From: Campylobacteraceae bacterium
GTDB taxonomy: Bacteria > Campylobacterota > Campylobacteria > Campylobacterales > Sulfurovaceae
DNA length: 6,635 nt
NCBI GenBank assembly: GCA_026985655.1
Contig: JALSQB010000228.1
Span: 1-6,635, forward strand
Direction of reading: 5' to 3'
Each line of letters starts with the position of its first letter. The first letter of the stretch is position 1. Position numbers and translations under genes: made by a program. Shown here one piece after another: positions 1 through 6,635 of this stretch. The notes beneath the pieces were generated by a model that saw only the letters and a list, made by a program, of their open reading frames with translations, had not been told where the DNA came from and made no database searches.

Positions 1-48
1 ATGTTTAAACTAATCACTCCCCTCCTTTTCACCTCTTTTCTTTTTGCA
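1..48 (+). other. Sec-type signal peptide of the A2M protein, no lipobox
   Basis: Residues 1-16 (MFKLITPLLFTSFLFA) show one lysine, then a hydrophobic stretch rich in Leu and Phe. A plausible signal peptidase I site lies after A16, before Q17-N18. No cysteine occurs in the first 50 residues, so there is no lipobox. The E. coli homologue YfhM is a lipoprotein, as are many relatives. This one should therefore be a soluble periplasmic or released protein unless it is held by other means. The exact cleavage site is uncertain because Leu at -3 is acceptable but not ideal. Confidence 0.8.
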
Positions 49-3000
49 CAAAACATTTCATCTCTTACTCCTACGGTAGAACTTGATAAACCTTTTGTGC
101 TTCAAAGTACGCAAGATGCTTTTGACAATACCTTGTTTTATACGCATCAGCCTTTACTCTCTTGTTCTCCTAAACTCAATGCTGTTTACAAAATTGAGTC
201 GGCTAAAAAGTTAAAAGTTTTACCTAAAGGGCTTTTACAAAGTGACCAAACTTACACCTGTTCTTATAAAAATGACACTTTTAGCTTTAAAACGGTGCCT
301 CTTAAGGTCAATGAAGTTAGTTACTTTAAACATCAAAAGATTTTACGTTTGGTATTTAATGATGAGATTAAAAGTTCTACTATTGCAAATGCTATTGTGC
401 TTCAAAAACGTAACAAACTAAGCAGTACCAATTTAAAATACAAAATCATTGCCAATGATGGTAAAAATATTGTCTTGAAAATTATGGAAAAAATTGAAAA
501 TAGTGCTATTACGCTAAGCATTAAAAAGAGCCTAACAAGCAAATATGGGACAACTTTAGGTACTTCTTATGAAAAAAGATTTGAGGCACATACTAAAAAG
601 AGTGTGCTAAAACTAGATAAAGATAAAAAAACATTGCTTCTTCATGATAAGCCTCAAATGATAGCCCTTGAAAATGGAAAATTTGCACTTCGTATCTTTT
701 TAGAAGATGATTTACAAGGAGAATCGCATAAGTTTATTGAGATTAAAGGCATAGAGAACATTCAAGTTTCACGCTATCACTACATAGGGTATTCTCAACG
801 TAAAAAAATGCACATTAGTGATAAGTCTAACTATTACCATGACGTTAATTCCGATGAGTTCAAAGCCAATACAAGTTATGAGGTGACGCTCAAAAAAGGT
901 TTAAGTCTTTATTCTCGTGAGCTAAAAGAGGACAAACATTATACGTTAAAAACCCCTAACTGTGCAAAAGCCATTATGTTTGAAAAATCAAAAAACTACA
1001 TCTCTTCTGTGGGTGAACTCTCTTTTGAATCTGTCAATGTCGAAGATGCAACATTGGTGGTTGAACGGGTTACCGATGATAACTTACGATACTTTATGAA
1101 CTTTAACAATGCCGATAAATATAACTTAGCAAGTTTTAGCAAAGAGATTTTTTCCAAAAAACTTACGCTCAATGTTAAACAAAATGAGGTATTACGCCAA
1201 AAGTTTAAACTCTCTGATTTAAATCATAAAAAACTGACTTCAGGGGTTTACAGAATTTCGTTACATTATCTAAGTGCTAACAAAGAAGAGAAAGAAGAAA
1301 AAGTAAGCTCAAAAGTACTCTTTATTTCTGACCTTGGAATTTCAGCAAACCTTTCTAAAAGCCAAGCTTTTGTTTCGGTACTCTCTTTAAGTTCGGCTAA
1401 ACCTGTCGCCAATGCAGAGGTTTTACTCTATGGCAAAAAAAATGAATTGCTAGGGAGTGCTTTAACCAACAATGATGGTATTGCAATTATAGAAGATAAA
1501 AAACTGCTTCAACATCACCCAAAAGGGATTGTGGTTAAAACCAAAGAGGAGAAAAACTTTCTACTTTTAAATGAGAGCATCTCCTCTCCTCTACCAAGTG
1601 ATATTTTAAGAGACAAAGAGCGTTTTAATGCACATATCTATTTTCAGAGTAATATTTTACGCCCTGCTTCTAAGCTCAATGCACTCATTACCATTAAAGA
1701 TGCCGATTTTATTTCAGCATCGAAAATACCGTTAAAGATTGTTTTGCGTGACCCAAAAAATAAAGTACTTCAAAGTAAAGTATATCATACTGATGAGTAT
1801 GGACTCATAGATTTTAACTACCAATTTGACCGAAGTGACAAACTAGGAAACCATACGCTAAGTGTTGTGTTGGGTGAGCGAACCTTAGTGAGTAAAAGGC
1901 TCAAAGTAGAAGCCTTTATGCCTCCAAAAATTGAGAACAGCATTCAAACTTCTAAAAATCTCTACCACGTAGGCGAACTGATAGAAGCAAACATTAGCTC
2001 CTCTTATCTTTTTGGCACACCCTCAGCAAACTTACAAGGAAAAGTCACGCTTGATGCACGTCCTATTCGCTACTACAATAAAGATTATAAAAATTACACC
2101 TTTTCAAACCGATACCTCAAACAAGAAAATGTGCAACTCTACATTGAACATAGTGAAGACATTGTGCTTAATAAGCAAGGAAAATTTGAAATAGCACTCT
2201 CTACTAACATTAGCCAAAAAGTACCTTCTATTCTTGAAGCCATGATAGGTGTGACCATTATGGACGATGCCCAACCCGTCTCTAGTTACAAAAAAGTAAA
2301 GCTTTACCCTTACAAAAGTATGGTGGGCTTACAACTTACACGTAGGTCATTTGAAAAAGGGCAAAAGCTTGAGGGGAAAGCAGTACTGATTGACCCTGTC
2401 TCAGGTAAAAAAATTGAGCGAGAATTAACAGCCGTTGTGAAACAAGTACGGTGGCAATATAGCTACCGTTCAGGAAATTACCGATGGGAAAAAGAGACCA
2501 TCGTGGTTGATACCTTTAGCATTAAAGCCAATGAAAAATTTTCACGTACCATTAACAGCAATGGCGACCATTACATTGAAGTAGAAGACCACATCAGTGG
2601 ACACTCTTGTGCCGTAAATTTTGATGTTTGGTCATGGTCATACTCTAACATCTCACCGAGTAATGATTTAAAATCATTGGAGATAAAGTTTAAAAATAGA
2701 CTTTACAAAAAAGGTGATACCCTAGAGGTGAGCATCAAATCACCCATCTTAGAGGGACAACTGCTTTTAACACTAGAGAGTGACAAAATTCATAGCTATA
2801 AATTGCTGACGCTACACAAGGGAACAGCTAAAGTAAATATGAAGATAGACCATGAGATTAAACGAGGAGTCTATCTACATGCAACAGCTTATCGAGCCTC
2901 AGACACACCTTCAAAGCTCATACCATTTCGTGCAATGGGGTACAAGTTTGTTAAGCCTAACCGTGAAGCCCATAAGATTAAAATAAGCATGAATCTACCT

Positions 3001-6000
3001 GAAATATCGGCTTCAAAACGAAGCTTTAATTTGGAGGTAAATACCTCTAAACCTGCCAAAGTATTGGTAAGTGTGGTCGATAGAGGAATTTTACAATTAG
3101 TCTCACAAAAAAAGCCTGAACTGTTTAACTATTTTAACAAAACGCCAAGCAAAGAGGTAAGCTACTTTGACCTTTATGACCAACTTTTAGCCTACTTAGC
3201 CGAGGGGAAACGCATTGACTTTGGGGCAGGAGATTCACTCTCTAAGAAGAAAAAACACTTAGCCCCAGACTTAGGAAAACGGATTAAACCGTTTATGCTT
3301 TGGTCAGGCATTGTCGATGCTAAAAACGGCATTGCCAACATTAAACTGGATATTCCAGAGTTTAATGGGCGTGCTTCGGTGGTTGTTATGGCTATCAACA
3401 ATGACAGTGTTGGCGTGATTGGTAAAGATATTCACATCAAAGATGATGTAATGCTTAAACCCTCTTACCCTAAGTTTGCCTTAGATGGTGACAAAATAGA
3501 CGTGCCTTTACGCGTTTTTAACACCACTAAAGTAGCCAAAAGCATTAAGCTTATTGTTAAAAATTCTAACAACTTAGCGATTCAACTTAAAGAGACAAGT
3601 TTACAAGTGCCTGCCCATGCTTCTGTTAAAACAAATTTCACCCTCTTACCTTTTAGCGAGGGAAAAGGTGAGATTACGCTTGTGGCACAATATGCACAAA
3701 ATGGGACAAGTAAAAGCATCTCTAAAAGTGTTGAGTTGCCTATTCTCTCCCCTTATGCTTTAAGTACCAAAACCTTTAAAGGGATTACCAGTCAAAGGAT
3801 TAATCTCAAAGCACCCAAAGTATATAAAAATTCAGCTGTTTATGTCACCCTTTCAAACAACCTCATAGGTGCGTTACATAACGATTTAAACTATCTTATT
3901 CAGTACCCTTATGGTTGTGCTGAACAGACCTCTTCTAAGCTCTCAGCGATGCACTATGCCAAACCATTTTTAAGCAAAGATAAAATGCTTAGAGAGAGTA
4001 AAGATTTCATTTTACAAGGGATTAAAAAGCTTGATTCGATGCAGAACTATTATGGGGAGTTTTACTATTGGCAAGGGGGTAACTATGTGCATGCCTACGC
4101 CTCACTTTACGCTGCCCAAGTGCTACTTGAATTGAAACGAAGCCATGCTGATGTAAAAGATAGTTTTGAAAAGAAAATTATCAAGATGCTAACAGCTGTA
4201 GCCTCTCAAAATGGACGATATGATGGGAGATATAGTGACTTTCATCAAGTCTATGCTGGGTTTATTTTGGCAGAACATGGCAAACTAAAAGCTTCTATTG
4301 CCAATATGCTTTATGAAAAAGAGAAATACAAAAACAATGGCATTGCCACACTCTACATGGCAGCCATTTTAAAAATGCAAGGTCAAACAAGCAAAGCTAA
4401 CACGCTTTATCAAAGTCAAAACAAAACACTTGAAAGCTATACGCACGATTACTACGGTAGCCGTTATGGAAACTTTGGTTCAAGTGTGCGTGACATGCTC
4501 ATACACTTTACCATTAAGAGTAAATACTTCAACAAAGATGCTAAAGATTTAGAAGTCGTACAAAAAGAGTTTGAGGAGCTTTACTCTACTCAAACCAAAG
4601 CCGTGGCACTTAAAGCCGTGAGTAGCTATCTTGGAAATCCAACGGACTCAAAAATTGATGTTAATCTTAAGATAAATGGAGAAAATCAGCACCATAGTAA
4701 ACCTAGTATCTTAAGTTTTGAGAAGCTCAAAGGCTTTGATGTAAGCCTAAGCCCTCAAAAAAATGCCGTAGCTTACACCGTAGAATTTTCTAAAAATTTA
4801 CCAAAAAGTTTAAAAAATGAACTCTCTTCTGAAAAGCTTAGTATTCAACGTGAATTTATTGATGCTTTGGGTCATGAAATTGACTTAAAAAACCTTAGAC
4901 AAGGTGATAAATTTTACGCTAAAGTGAGCATTAAAAACTATGGAAAGATTGACAACGTGGTTATCTCTCAACGTATTCCTGCTTGTTTTAGTATTGTAAA
5001 CAACAACATCAAAGAGCTAAAAGCACGATTTACAGATGAAAACATCTACATTGAACACAAAGAGATACGTGATGACAGAACCCTACACTTTGTTAATTTA
5101 CGCAAAAAAGAGAAGTATGATTATGATAGTAAAAAATACATCGTGCAACCCGTTATAGGTACGCTCTACACACCACTTATGGCAACAAGCATTGGAGAGT
5201 GTAAGTTACCTGCGATTATTACCGAAGCGATGTATGATGCACGCATTAATGACTATGCTAAACAGAGTGATGAAGTGATTGTCAAAGCACTAAGTAACAC
5301 GAAGTCCAAAAAAGTTGTGTTAGCACCTGTGGTGAAAAATGTCGCCTTTAAAGTACGTGCCGAAGCACTGGTCAAAGAGCTTTACACCTTAGAGATGAGT
5401 AGCCAAAATGCACGTGATTTTTTAAAGTTTTATGCTTATCCTCTTAAAAATTACTTTGGAAAAACAGAGGTAAGCAGAAGTGAAATCTACCAAGACCGAG
5501 CAAACTATTTTGAACAGTACGCAAAACGTACTTACAGCAATTTAAAAACAAAAATAGTAAGTTCAGATGAGAACAAAACCGTAGTTAAAATTAGTTTTGA
5601 CTACAAAATAGACAACGGTAAAAAAGCCAAAACAGGCACAAGTAAACACAAATTAACACTCATAGAAGTTGATGGTAAAGTAAAAATAAGTAAAATTGAG
5701 TTAGATGAAAATAAAAAAGGAGCTAAAAAAGTACCAAGCACGAAAGTTCCTTTTTCAGGTCAAGCCTTAGCACTGGTAACTGACTTCTACACCAAAGAGA
5801 GCCGTTCAAATAATGCCGATGAATTTATAGGATTTTTCTTATATCCTGTTAAAACCTACTTTAGAGATAAAAATGTCGATAGAAGTAAAATTATTGCAGA
5901 TAAAAACAACTATTTTAAAAGTTGGAAAAATCGTACCTACACCAACATTACCACTACTCTTGTTTCAAACGATGAGAAAACAGCAAAAGTCAAGATTTCA

Positions 6001-6117
6001 TTTAACTATGAGATTAACAATGGAAAGAAAACCCTCAAAGGGGTGAGTAAGCATCTATTAACCATTCTCAATATGGGAGGAAAACCATATATTTCAGAAG
6101 TGGAGCTTTATCAGTAA
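1..6117 (+). CDS. Thioester-containing bacterial alpha-2-macroglobulin (exported protease trap) with C-terminal tandem NTF2-like extension
   Basis: Predicted envelope protease inhibitor: a protease cuts a bait segment, the protein changes shape, and a Cys-Gln thioester traps the attacker. Family-like landmarks run in the expected order. A signal peptide (1-16) is followed by Ig/macroglobulin-like N-terminal domains (about 20-440). An MG3-like domain begins at DLGIS (about 444) and an MG4-like one spans about 541-640, ending in FMPPKIE. Further MG domains hold YLFGTPSANL (669-678) and KKGDTLEVSIKSP (903-915). The bait-region domain (about 990-1100) contains VVDRGILQL. MG7 contains DIPEFNGRA (1117-1125). 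The thioester domain (about 1288-1545) contains YPYGCAEQT, and a bMG10-like domain (about 1610-1755) ends near EAMYDAR. Two related domains of 113 residues follow. E. coli YfhM has about 1650 residues, so this is long. No lipobox cysteine is present. The start is the first base of the window and is supported by the signal peptide; the ribosome binding site lies outside. Family assignment is firm; biological role is inferred from homologues. Confidence 0.95.
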   Translation: MFKLITPLLFTSFLFAQNISSLTPTVELDKPFVLQSTQDAFDNTLFYTHQPLLSCSPKLNAVYKIESAKKLKVLPKGLLQSDQTYTCSYKNDTFSFKTVPLKVNEVSYFKHQKILRLVFNDEIKSSTIANAIVLQKRNKLSSTNLKYKIIANDGKNIVLKIMEKIENSAITLSIKKSLTSKYGTTLGTSYEKRFEAHTKKSVLKLDKDKKTLLLHDKPQMIALENGKFALRIFLEDDLQGESHKFIEIKGIENIQVSRYHYIGYSQRKKMHISDKSNYYHDVNSDEFKANTSYEVTLKKGLSLYSRELKEDKHYTLKTPNCAKAIMFEKSKNYISSVGELSFESVNVEDATLVVERVTDDNLRYFMNFNNADKYNLASFSKEIFSKKLTLNVKQNEVLRQKFKLSDLNHKKLTSGVYRISLHYLSANKEEKEEKVSSKVLFISDLGISANLSKSQAFVSVLSLSSAKPVANAEVLLYGKKNELLGSALTNNDGIAIIEDKKLLQHHPKGIVVKTKEEKNFLLLNESISSPLPSDILRDKERFNAHIYFQSNILRPASKLNALITIKDADFISASKIPLKIVLRDPKNKVLQSKVYHTDEYGLIDFNYQFDRSDKLGNHTLSVVLGERTLVSKRLKVEAFMPPKIENSIQTSKNLYHVGELIEANISSSYLFGTPSANLQGKVTLDARPIRYYNKDYKNYTFSNRYLKQENVQLYIEHSEDIVLNKQGKFEIALSTNISQKVPSILEAMIGVTIMDDAQPVSSYKKVKLYPYKSMVGLQLTRRSFEKGQKLEGKAVLIDPVSGKKIERELTAVVKQVRWQYSYRSGNYRWEKETIVVDTFSIKANEKFSRTINSNGDHYIEVEDHISGHSCAVNFDVWSWSYSNISPSNDLKSLEIKFKNRLYKKGDTLEVSIKSPILEGQLLLTLESDKIHSYKLLTLHKGTAKVNMKIDHEIKRGVYLHATAYRASDTPSKLIPFRAMGYKFVKPNREAHKIKISMNLPEISASKRSFNLEVNTSKPAKVLVSVVDRGILQLVSQKKPELFNYFNKTPSKEVSYFDLYDQLLAYLAEGKRIDFGAGDSLSKKKKHLAPDLGKRIKPFMLWSGIVDAKNGIANIKLDIPEFNGRASVVVMAINNDSVGVIGKDIHIKDDVMLKPSYPKFALDGDKIDVPLRVFNTTKVAKSIKLIVKNSNNLAIQLKETSLQVPAHASVKTNFTLLPFSEGKGEITLVAQYAQNGTSKSISKSVELPILSPYALSTKTFKGITSQRINLKAPKVYKNSAVYVTLSNNLIGALHNDLNYLIQYPYGCAEQTSSKLSAMHYAKPFLSKDKMLRESKDFILQGIKKLDSMQNYYGEFYYWQGGNYVHAYASLYAAQVLLELKRSHADVKDSFEKKIIKMLTAVASQNGRYDGRYSDFHQVYAGFILAEHGKLKASIANMLYEKEKYKNNGIATLYMAAILKMQGQTSKANTLYQSQNKTLESYTHDYYGSRYGNFGSSVRDMLIHFTIKSKYFNKDAKDLEVVQKEFEELYSTQTKAVALKAVSSYLGNPTDSKIDVNLKINGENQHHSKPSILSFEKLKGFDVSLSPQKNAVAYTVEFSKNLPKSLKNELSSEKLSIQREFIDALGHEIDLKNLRQGDKFYAKVSIKNYGKIDNVVISQRIPACFSIVNNNIKELKARFTDENIYIEHKEIRDDRTLHFVNLRKKEKYDYDSKKYIVQPVIGTLYTPLMATSIGECKLPAIITEAMYDARINDYAKQSDEVIVKALSNTKSKKVVLAPVVKNVAFKVRAEALVKELYTLEMSSQNARDFLKFYAYPLKNYFGKTEVSRSEIYQDRANYFEQYAKRTYSNLKTKIVSSDENKTVVKISFDYKIDNGKKAKTGTSKHKLTLIEVDGKVKISKIELDENKKGAKKVPSTKVPFSGQALALVTDFYTKESRSNNADEFIGFFLYPVKTYFRDKNVDRSKIIADKNNYFKSWKNRTYTNITTTLVSNDEKTAKVKISFNYEINNGKKTLKGVSKHLLTILNMGGKPYISEVELYQ
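3199..3300 (+). other. Candidate bait region of the A2M protein
   Basis: This codes for residues 1067-1100, which join the bait-region domain (ending near YDQLLAYLAEGK) to MG7 (starting near MLWSGIVD). In bacterial A2Ms this linker is usually flexible and rich in glycine, and it is where target proteases cut. Here it contains FGAGDS followed by the basic run SKKKKH and then GKRIK, so it holds many sites for trypsin-like cleavage. It lies about 220 residues before the thioester cysteine, about the expected spacing. Assignment is by position and composition only. Confidence 0.45.
3916..3927 (+). other. Thioester motif CAEQ (C1306-Q1309)
   Basis: The four codons TGT GCT GAA CAG encode C1306-A-E-Q1309 within the context YPYGCAEQTSSK. 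In the A2M/complement family the Cys thiol and the Gln side chain (CxEQ) form the internal thioester used to capture proteases. All required residues are present, so this belongs to the thioester-bearing type rather than the MagD-like type that lacks it. Y1302, four residues before the cysteine, matches the position of the tyrosine described as shielding the thioester in the Salmonella homologue; that comparison is from memory. Confidence 0.93.
5365..5703 (+). repeat. C-terminal tandem domain, copy 1 (NTF2-like, residues 1789-1901)
   Basis: First of two related 113-residue domains after the last macroglobulin domain. It begins ALVKELYT and contains YPLKNYF, VSRSEI, NYFEQY, RTY, VKISFDY, NGKK and SKHKLT. 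Every one of these recurs exactly 135 residues later with no gap. About 56 of 113 residues are identical between the copies by hand count. The order helix-rich start, Y-P-x-K-x-Y-F, V-x-R-S-x-I, D-x-x-N-Y-F, R-T-Y, then beta strands resembles NTF2-like domains appended to various bacterial envelope and signalling proteins. The repeat itself is observed; the fold is inferred. Confidence 0.85.
5770..6108 (+). repeat. C-terminal tandem domain, copy 2 (NTF2-like, residues 1924-2036)
   Basis: Second copy of the domain, beginning ALVTDFYT and containing YPVKTYF, VDRSKI, NYFKSW, RTY, VKISFNY, NGKK and SKHLLT. It ends two residues before the protein's C-terminus. It is separated from copy 1 by a lysine-rich linker of about 22 residues (GAKKVPSTKVP and flanks). 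About half the residues are shared and there are no insertions, so the pair arose by an internal duplication followed by divergence. This copy keeps the W at 1975 where copy 1 has Y1840. Confidence 0.85.
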
Positions 6118-6128
6118 TGCTTTTTATT
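6104..6128 (+). terminator. Weak candidate intrinsic terminator of the A2M gene
   Basis: A small hairpin spans 6104-6121: AGC-T-TTA pairs with TAA-T-GCT around a TCAG loop, with one internal T-T mismatch. It is followed at once by a T-rich run (TTTTTATT). The stem straddles the A2M stop codon and the stop of the opposing gene. It has only two G-C pairs, so it is weak, but position and T tract fit a plus-strand terminator. No comparable T tract was seen for the minus-strand unit. Confidence 0.3.
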
Positions 6129-6317
6129 AATCAGAATTGGTAACATTCCAAAATAGTCCAAAGTTGTATAAGCTTGGTCTATTTTAATGTTAGGCTTTAT
6201 CTCTAAAATCATAGCACGAATGCTTGCTTCATCTAAATCACCGAGAAATATTCCTTCTCCGTGGTCTTCTTTATAAATTTTTACTAAGTTTTTCTCTTCA
6301 TACTTCCAAATTCTCAT
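6111..6317 (-). CDS. Small conserved-looking protein of unknown function (68 aa), downstream of ugd
   Basis: I do not recognise this protein. It is 68 residues long, begins MRIWKYEEKNLVKIYKED, and has no signal peptide, membrane segment or cysteine, so it should be cytoplasmic. Its core reads GIFLGDLDEASIRAMILEI, then a tail with QAYTTLDYFGMLPI. Evidence that it is real: a good Shine-Dalgarno (AAGAGGA) seven bases before the ATG, a start only 21 bases after the ugd stop, and a balanced composition unlike a chance reading of another gene. It is probably co-transcribed with ugd. Its TGA stop lies inside the end of the A2M gene, giving a 7 bp tail-to-tail overlap. Any link to UDP-glucuronate synthesis would be a guess. 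Confidence 0.75.
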   Translation of the reverse strand: MRIWKYEEKNLVKIYKEDHGEGIFLGDLDEASIRAMILEIKPNIKIDQAYTTLDYFGMLPILINKKHY

Positions 6318-6324
6318 GGCATAA

Positions 6325-6331
6325 TCCTCTT
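6325..6331 (-). promoter_or_regulatory. Shine-Dalgarno of the 68-aa gene
   Basis: On the minus strand the sequence AAGAGGA lies seven bases before the ATG at 6317-6315. It matches the anti-Shine-Dalgarno well and supports that start. It sits in the 21-base gap after the ugd stop, so the small gene has its own ribosome binding site rather than relying on translational coupling. Confidence 0.7.
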
Positions 6332-6338
6332 CATCTAT

Positions 6339-6635
6339 TTAACTATCACGGTTAAACAAATCCCGTGTATAGACTTTGGCTTTAACATCTTCTAAAATAT
6401 TCTCAAATCTATTGGCAATAATCACATCGCTCAAAGATTTAAATGCTTCTAAATCTTTGATAACTTTGGACTTAAAAAACTCCTCTTCTTGCATAACAGG
6501 TTCATAAATAACGACTTCAATCCCTTTGGCTTTAATCCGTTTCATAATCCCTTGAATGGCTGAAGCTCTAAAGTTGTCTGAACCACTTTTCATTACCAAA
6601 CGATAAATACCTACTATTTTAGGATTTTTAGCAAT
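6339..6635 (-). CDS. ugd: UDP-glucose 6-dehydrogenase, C-terminal part (5' end beyond window)
   Basis: This is the last 98 residues of a short-form UDP-glucose 6-dehydrogenase, which oxidises UDP-glucose to UDP-glucuronate with two NAD+ in the cytoplasm, feeding capsule, LPS or other surface glycans. The reading frame is open to the right edge of the window and reads IAKNPKIVGIYRLVMKSGSD at its visible start. The signature run MKSGSDNFRASAIQGIMKR, then IYEPVMQEEEFF, then SDVIIANR and KVYTRDLF match the C-terminal UDP-binding domain of the E. coli and streptococcal (HasB) enzymes as I remember them. A TTG at 6599-6597 could be mistaken for a start, but family homology continues upstream of it. 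The family is about 390 residues, so roughly three quarters of the gene is missing to the right. It is followed after 21 bases by the 68-aa gene. Confidence 0.92.
   Translation of the reverse strand: MAKNPKIVGIYRLVMKSGSDNFRASAIQGIMKRIKAKGIEVVIYEPVMQEEEFFKSKVIKDLEAFKSLSDVIIANRFENILEDVKAKVYTRDLFNRDS

Noticed and set aside
1435..1442. Run of eight A bases as a possible phase-variation tract
   Set aside because: Such short A runs are expected at this base composition and recur as seven-base runs elsewhere in the gene; phase-variable tracts in Campylobacterota are typically longer G or C runs.
2012..2194. 60-codon plus-strand open frame inside the A2M gene
   Set aside because: It lies wholly within a well-supported A2M domain in another frame; its low-complexity Lys/Thr/Ile-rich product looks like chance.
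3192..3401. 69-codon minus-strand open frame inside the A2M gene
   Set aside because: It is antisense to the conserved bait-region and MG7 coding sequence, has no recognisable protein features and is best explained as a shadow.
6591..6599. TTG at 6599 or ATG at 6593 as the start of a separate short gene
   Set aside because: The same frame stays open to the window edge and reads ugd family sequence (VGIYRL) upstream, so this is the interior of a gene cut by the window.

Overview
The window is AT-rich (by eye roughly 35-37% G+C) and tightly packed. It is almost entirely one very large plus-strand gene, followed by two short minus-strand genes that converge on it. Base composition, the lysine-, asparagine- and phenylalanine-rich protein and the close packing suggest a low-GC Gram-negative bacterium, most likely a Campylobacterota (Sulfurimonas, Sulfurovum, Arcobacter or Sulfurospirillum type). 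That placement rests on composition and recall, not on a marker gene.

Positions 1-6117 (+) encode a 2038-residue bacterial alpha-2-macroglobulin (A2M). It is exported: it has an N-terminal signal peptide but no lipobox cysteine. It keeps an intact thioester motif (C1306-A-E-Q1309). Such proteins are thought to act as periplasmic or envelope protease traps: a protease cuts a bait segment, the protein changes shape, and the activated thioester links covalently to the attacker. The chain is several hundred residues longer than the E. coli homologue YfhM. Part of the excess is a C-terminal tandem of two 113-residue domains (residues 1789-1901 and 1924-2036). They align without gaps at an exact 135-residue offset with about half their residues identical, and resemble NTF2-like folds. 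This appended tandem is the most unusual feature of the window.

Positions 6111-6635 (-) hold the end of a second transcription unit entering from the right edge. First comes the C-terminal quarter of a short-form UDP-glucose 6-dehydrogenase (ugd), which makes UDP-glucuronate for surface polysaccharide. After a 21-base gap comes a 68-codon gene of unknown function with a good Shine-Dalgarno sequence. Its stop codon lies inside the end of the A2M gene, so the two convergent genes overlap by 7 bp and there is no intergenic space.

The A2M gene and the ugd unit are transcribed towards each other, and nothing in the sequence links their functions. No RNA genes, mobile elements, CRISPR arrays or attachment sites were seen. 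No stretch over 300 bases lacks a gene. The A2M promoter and ribosome binding site, and any neighbouring pbpC (the usual partner of this family), would lie left of the window.
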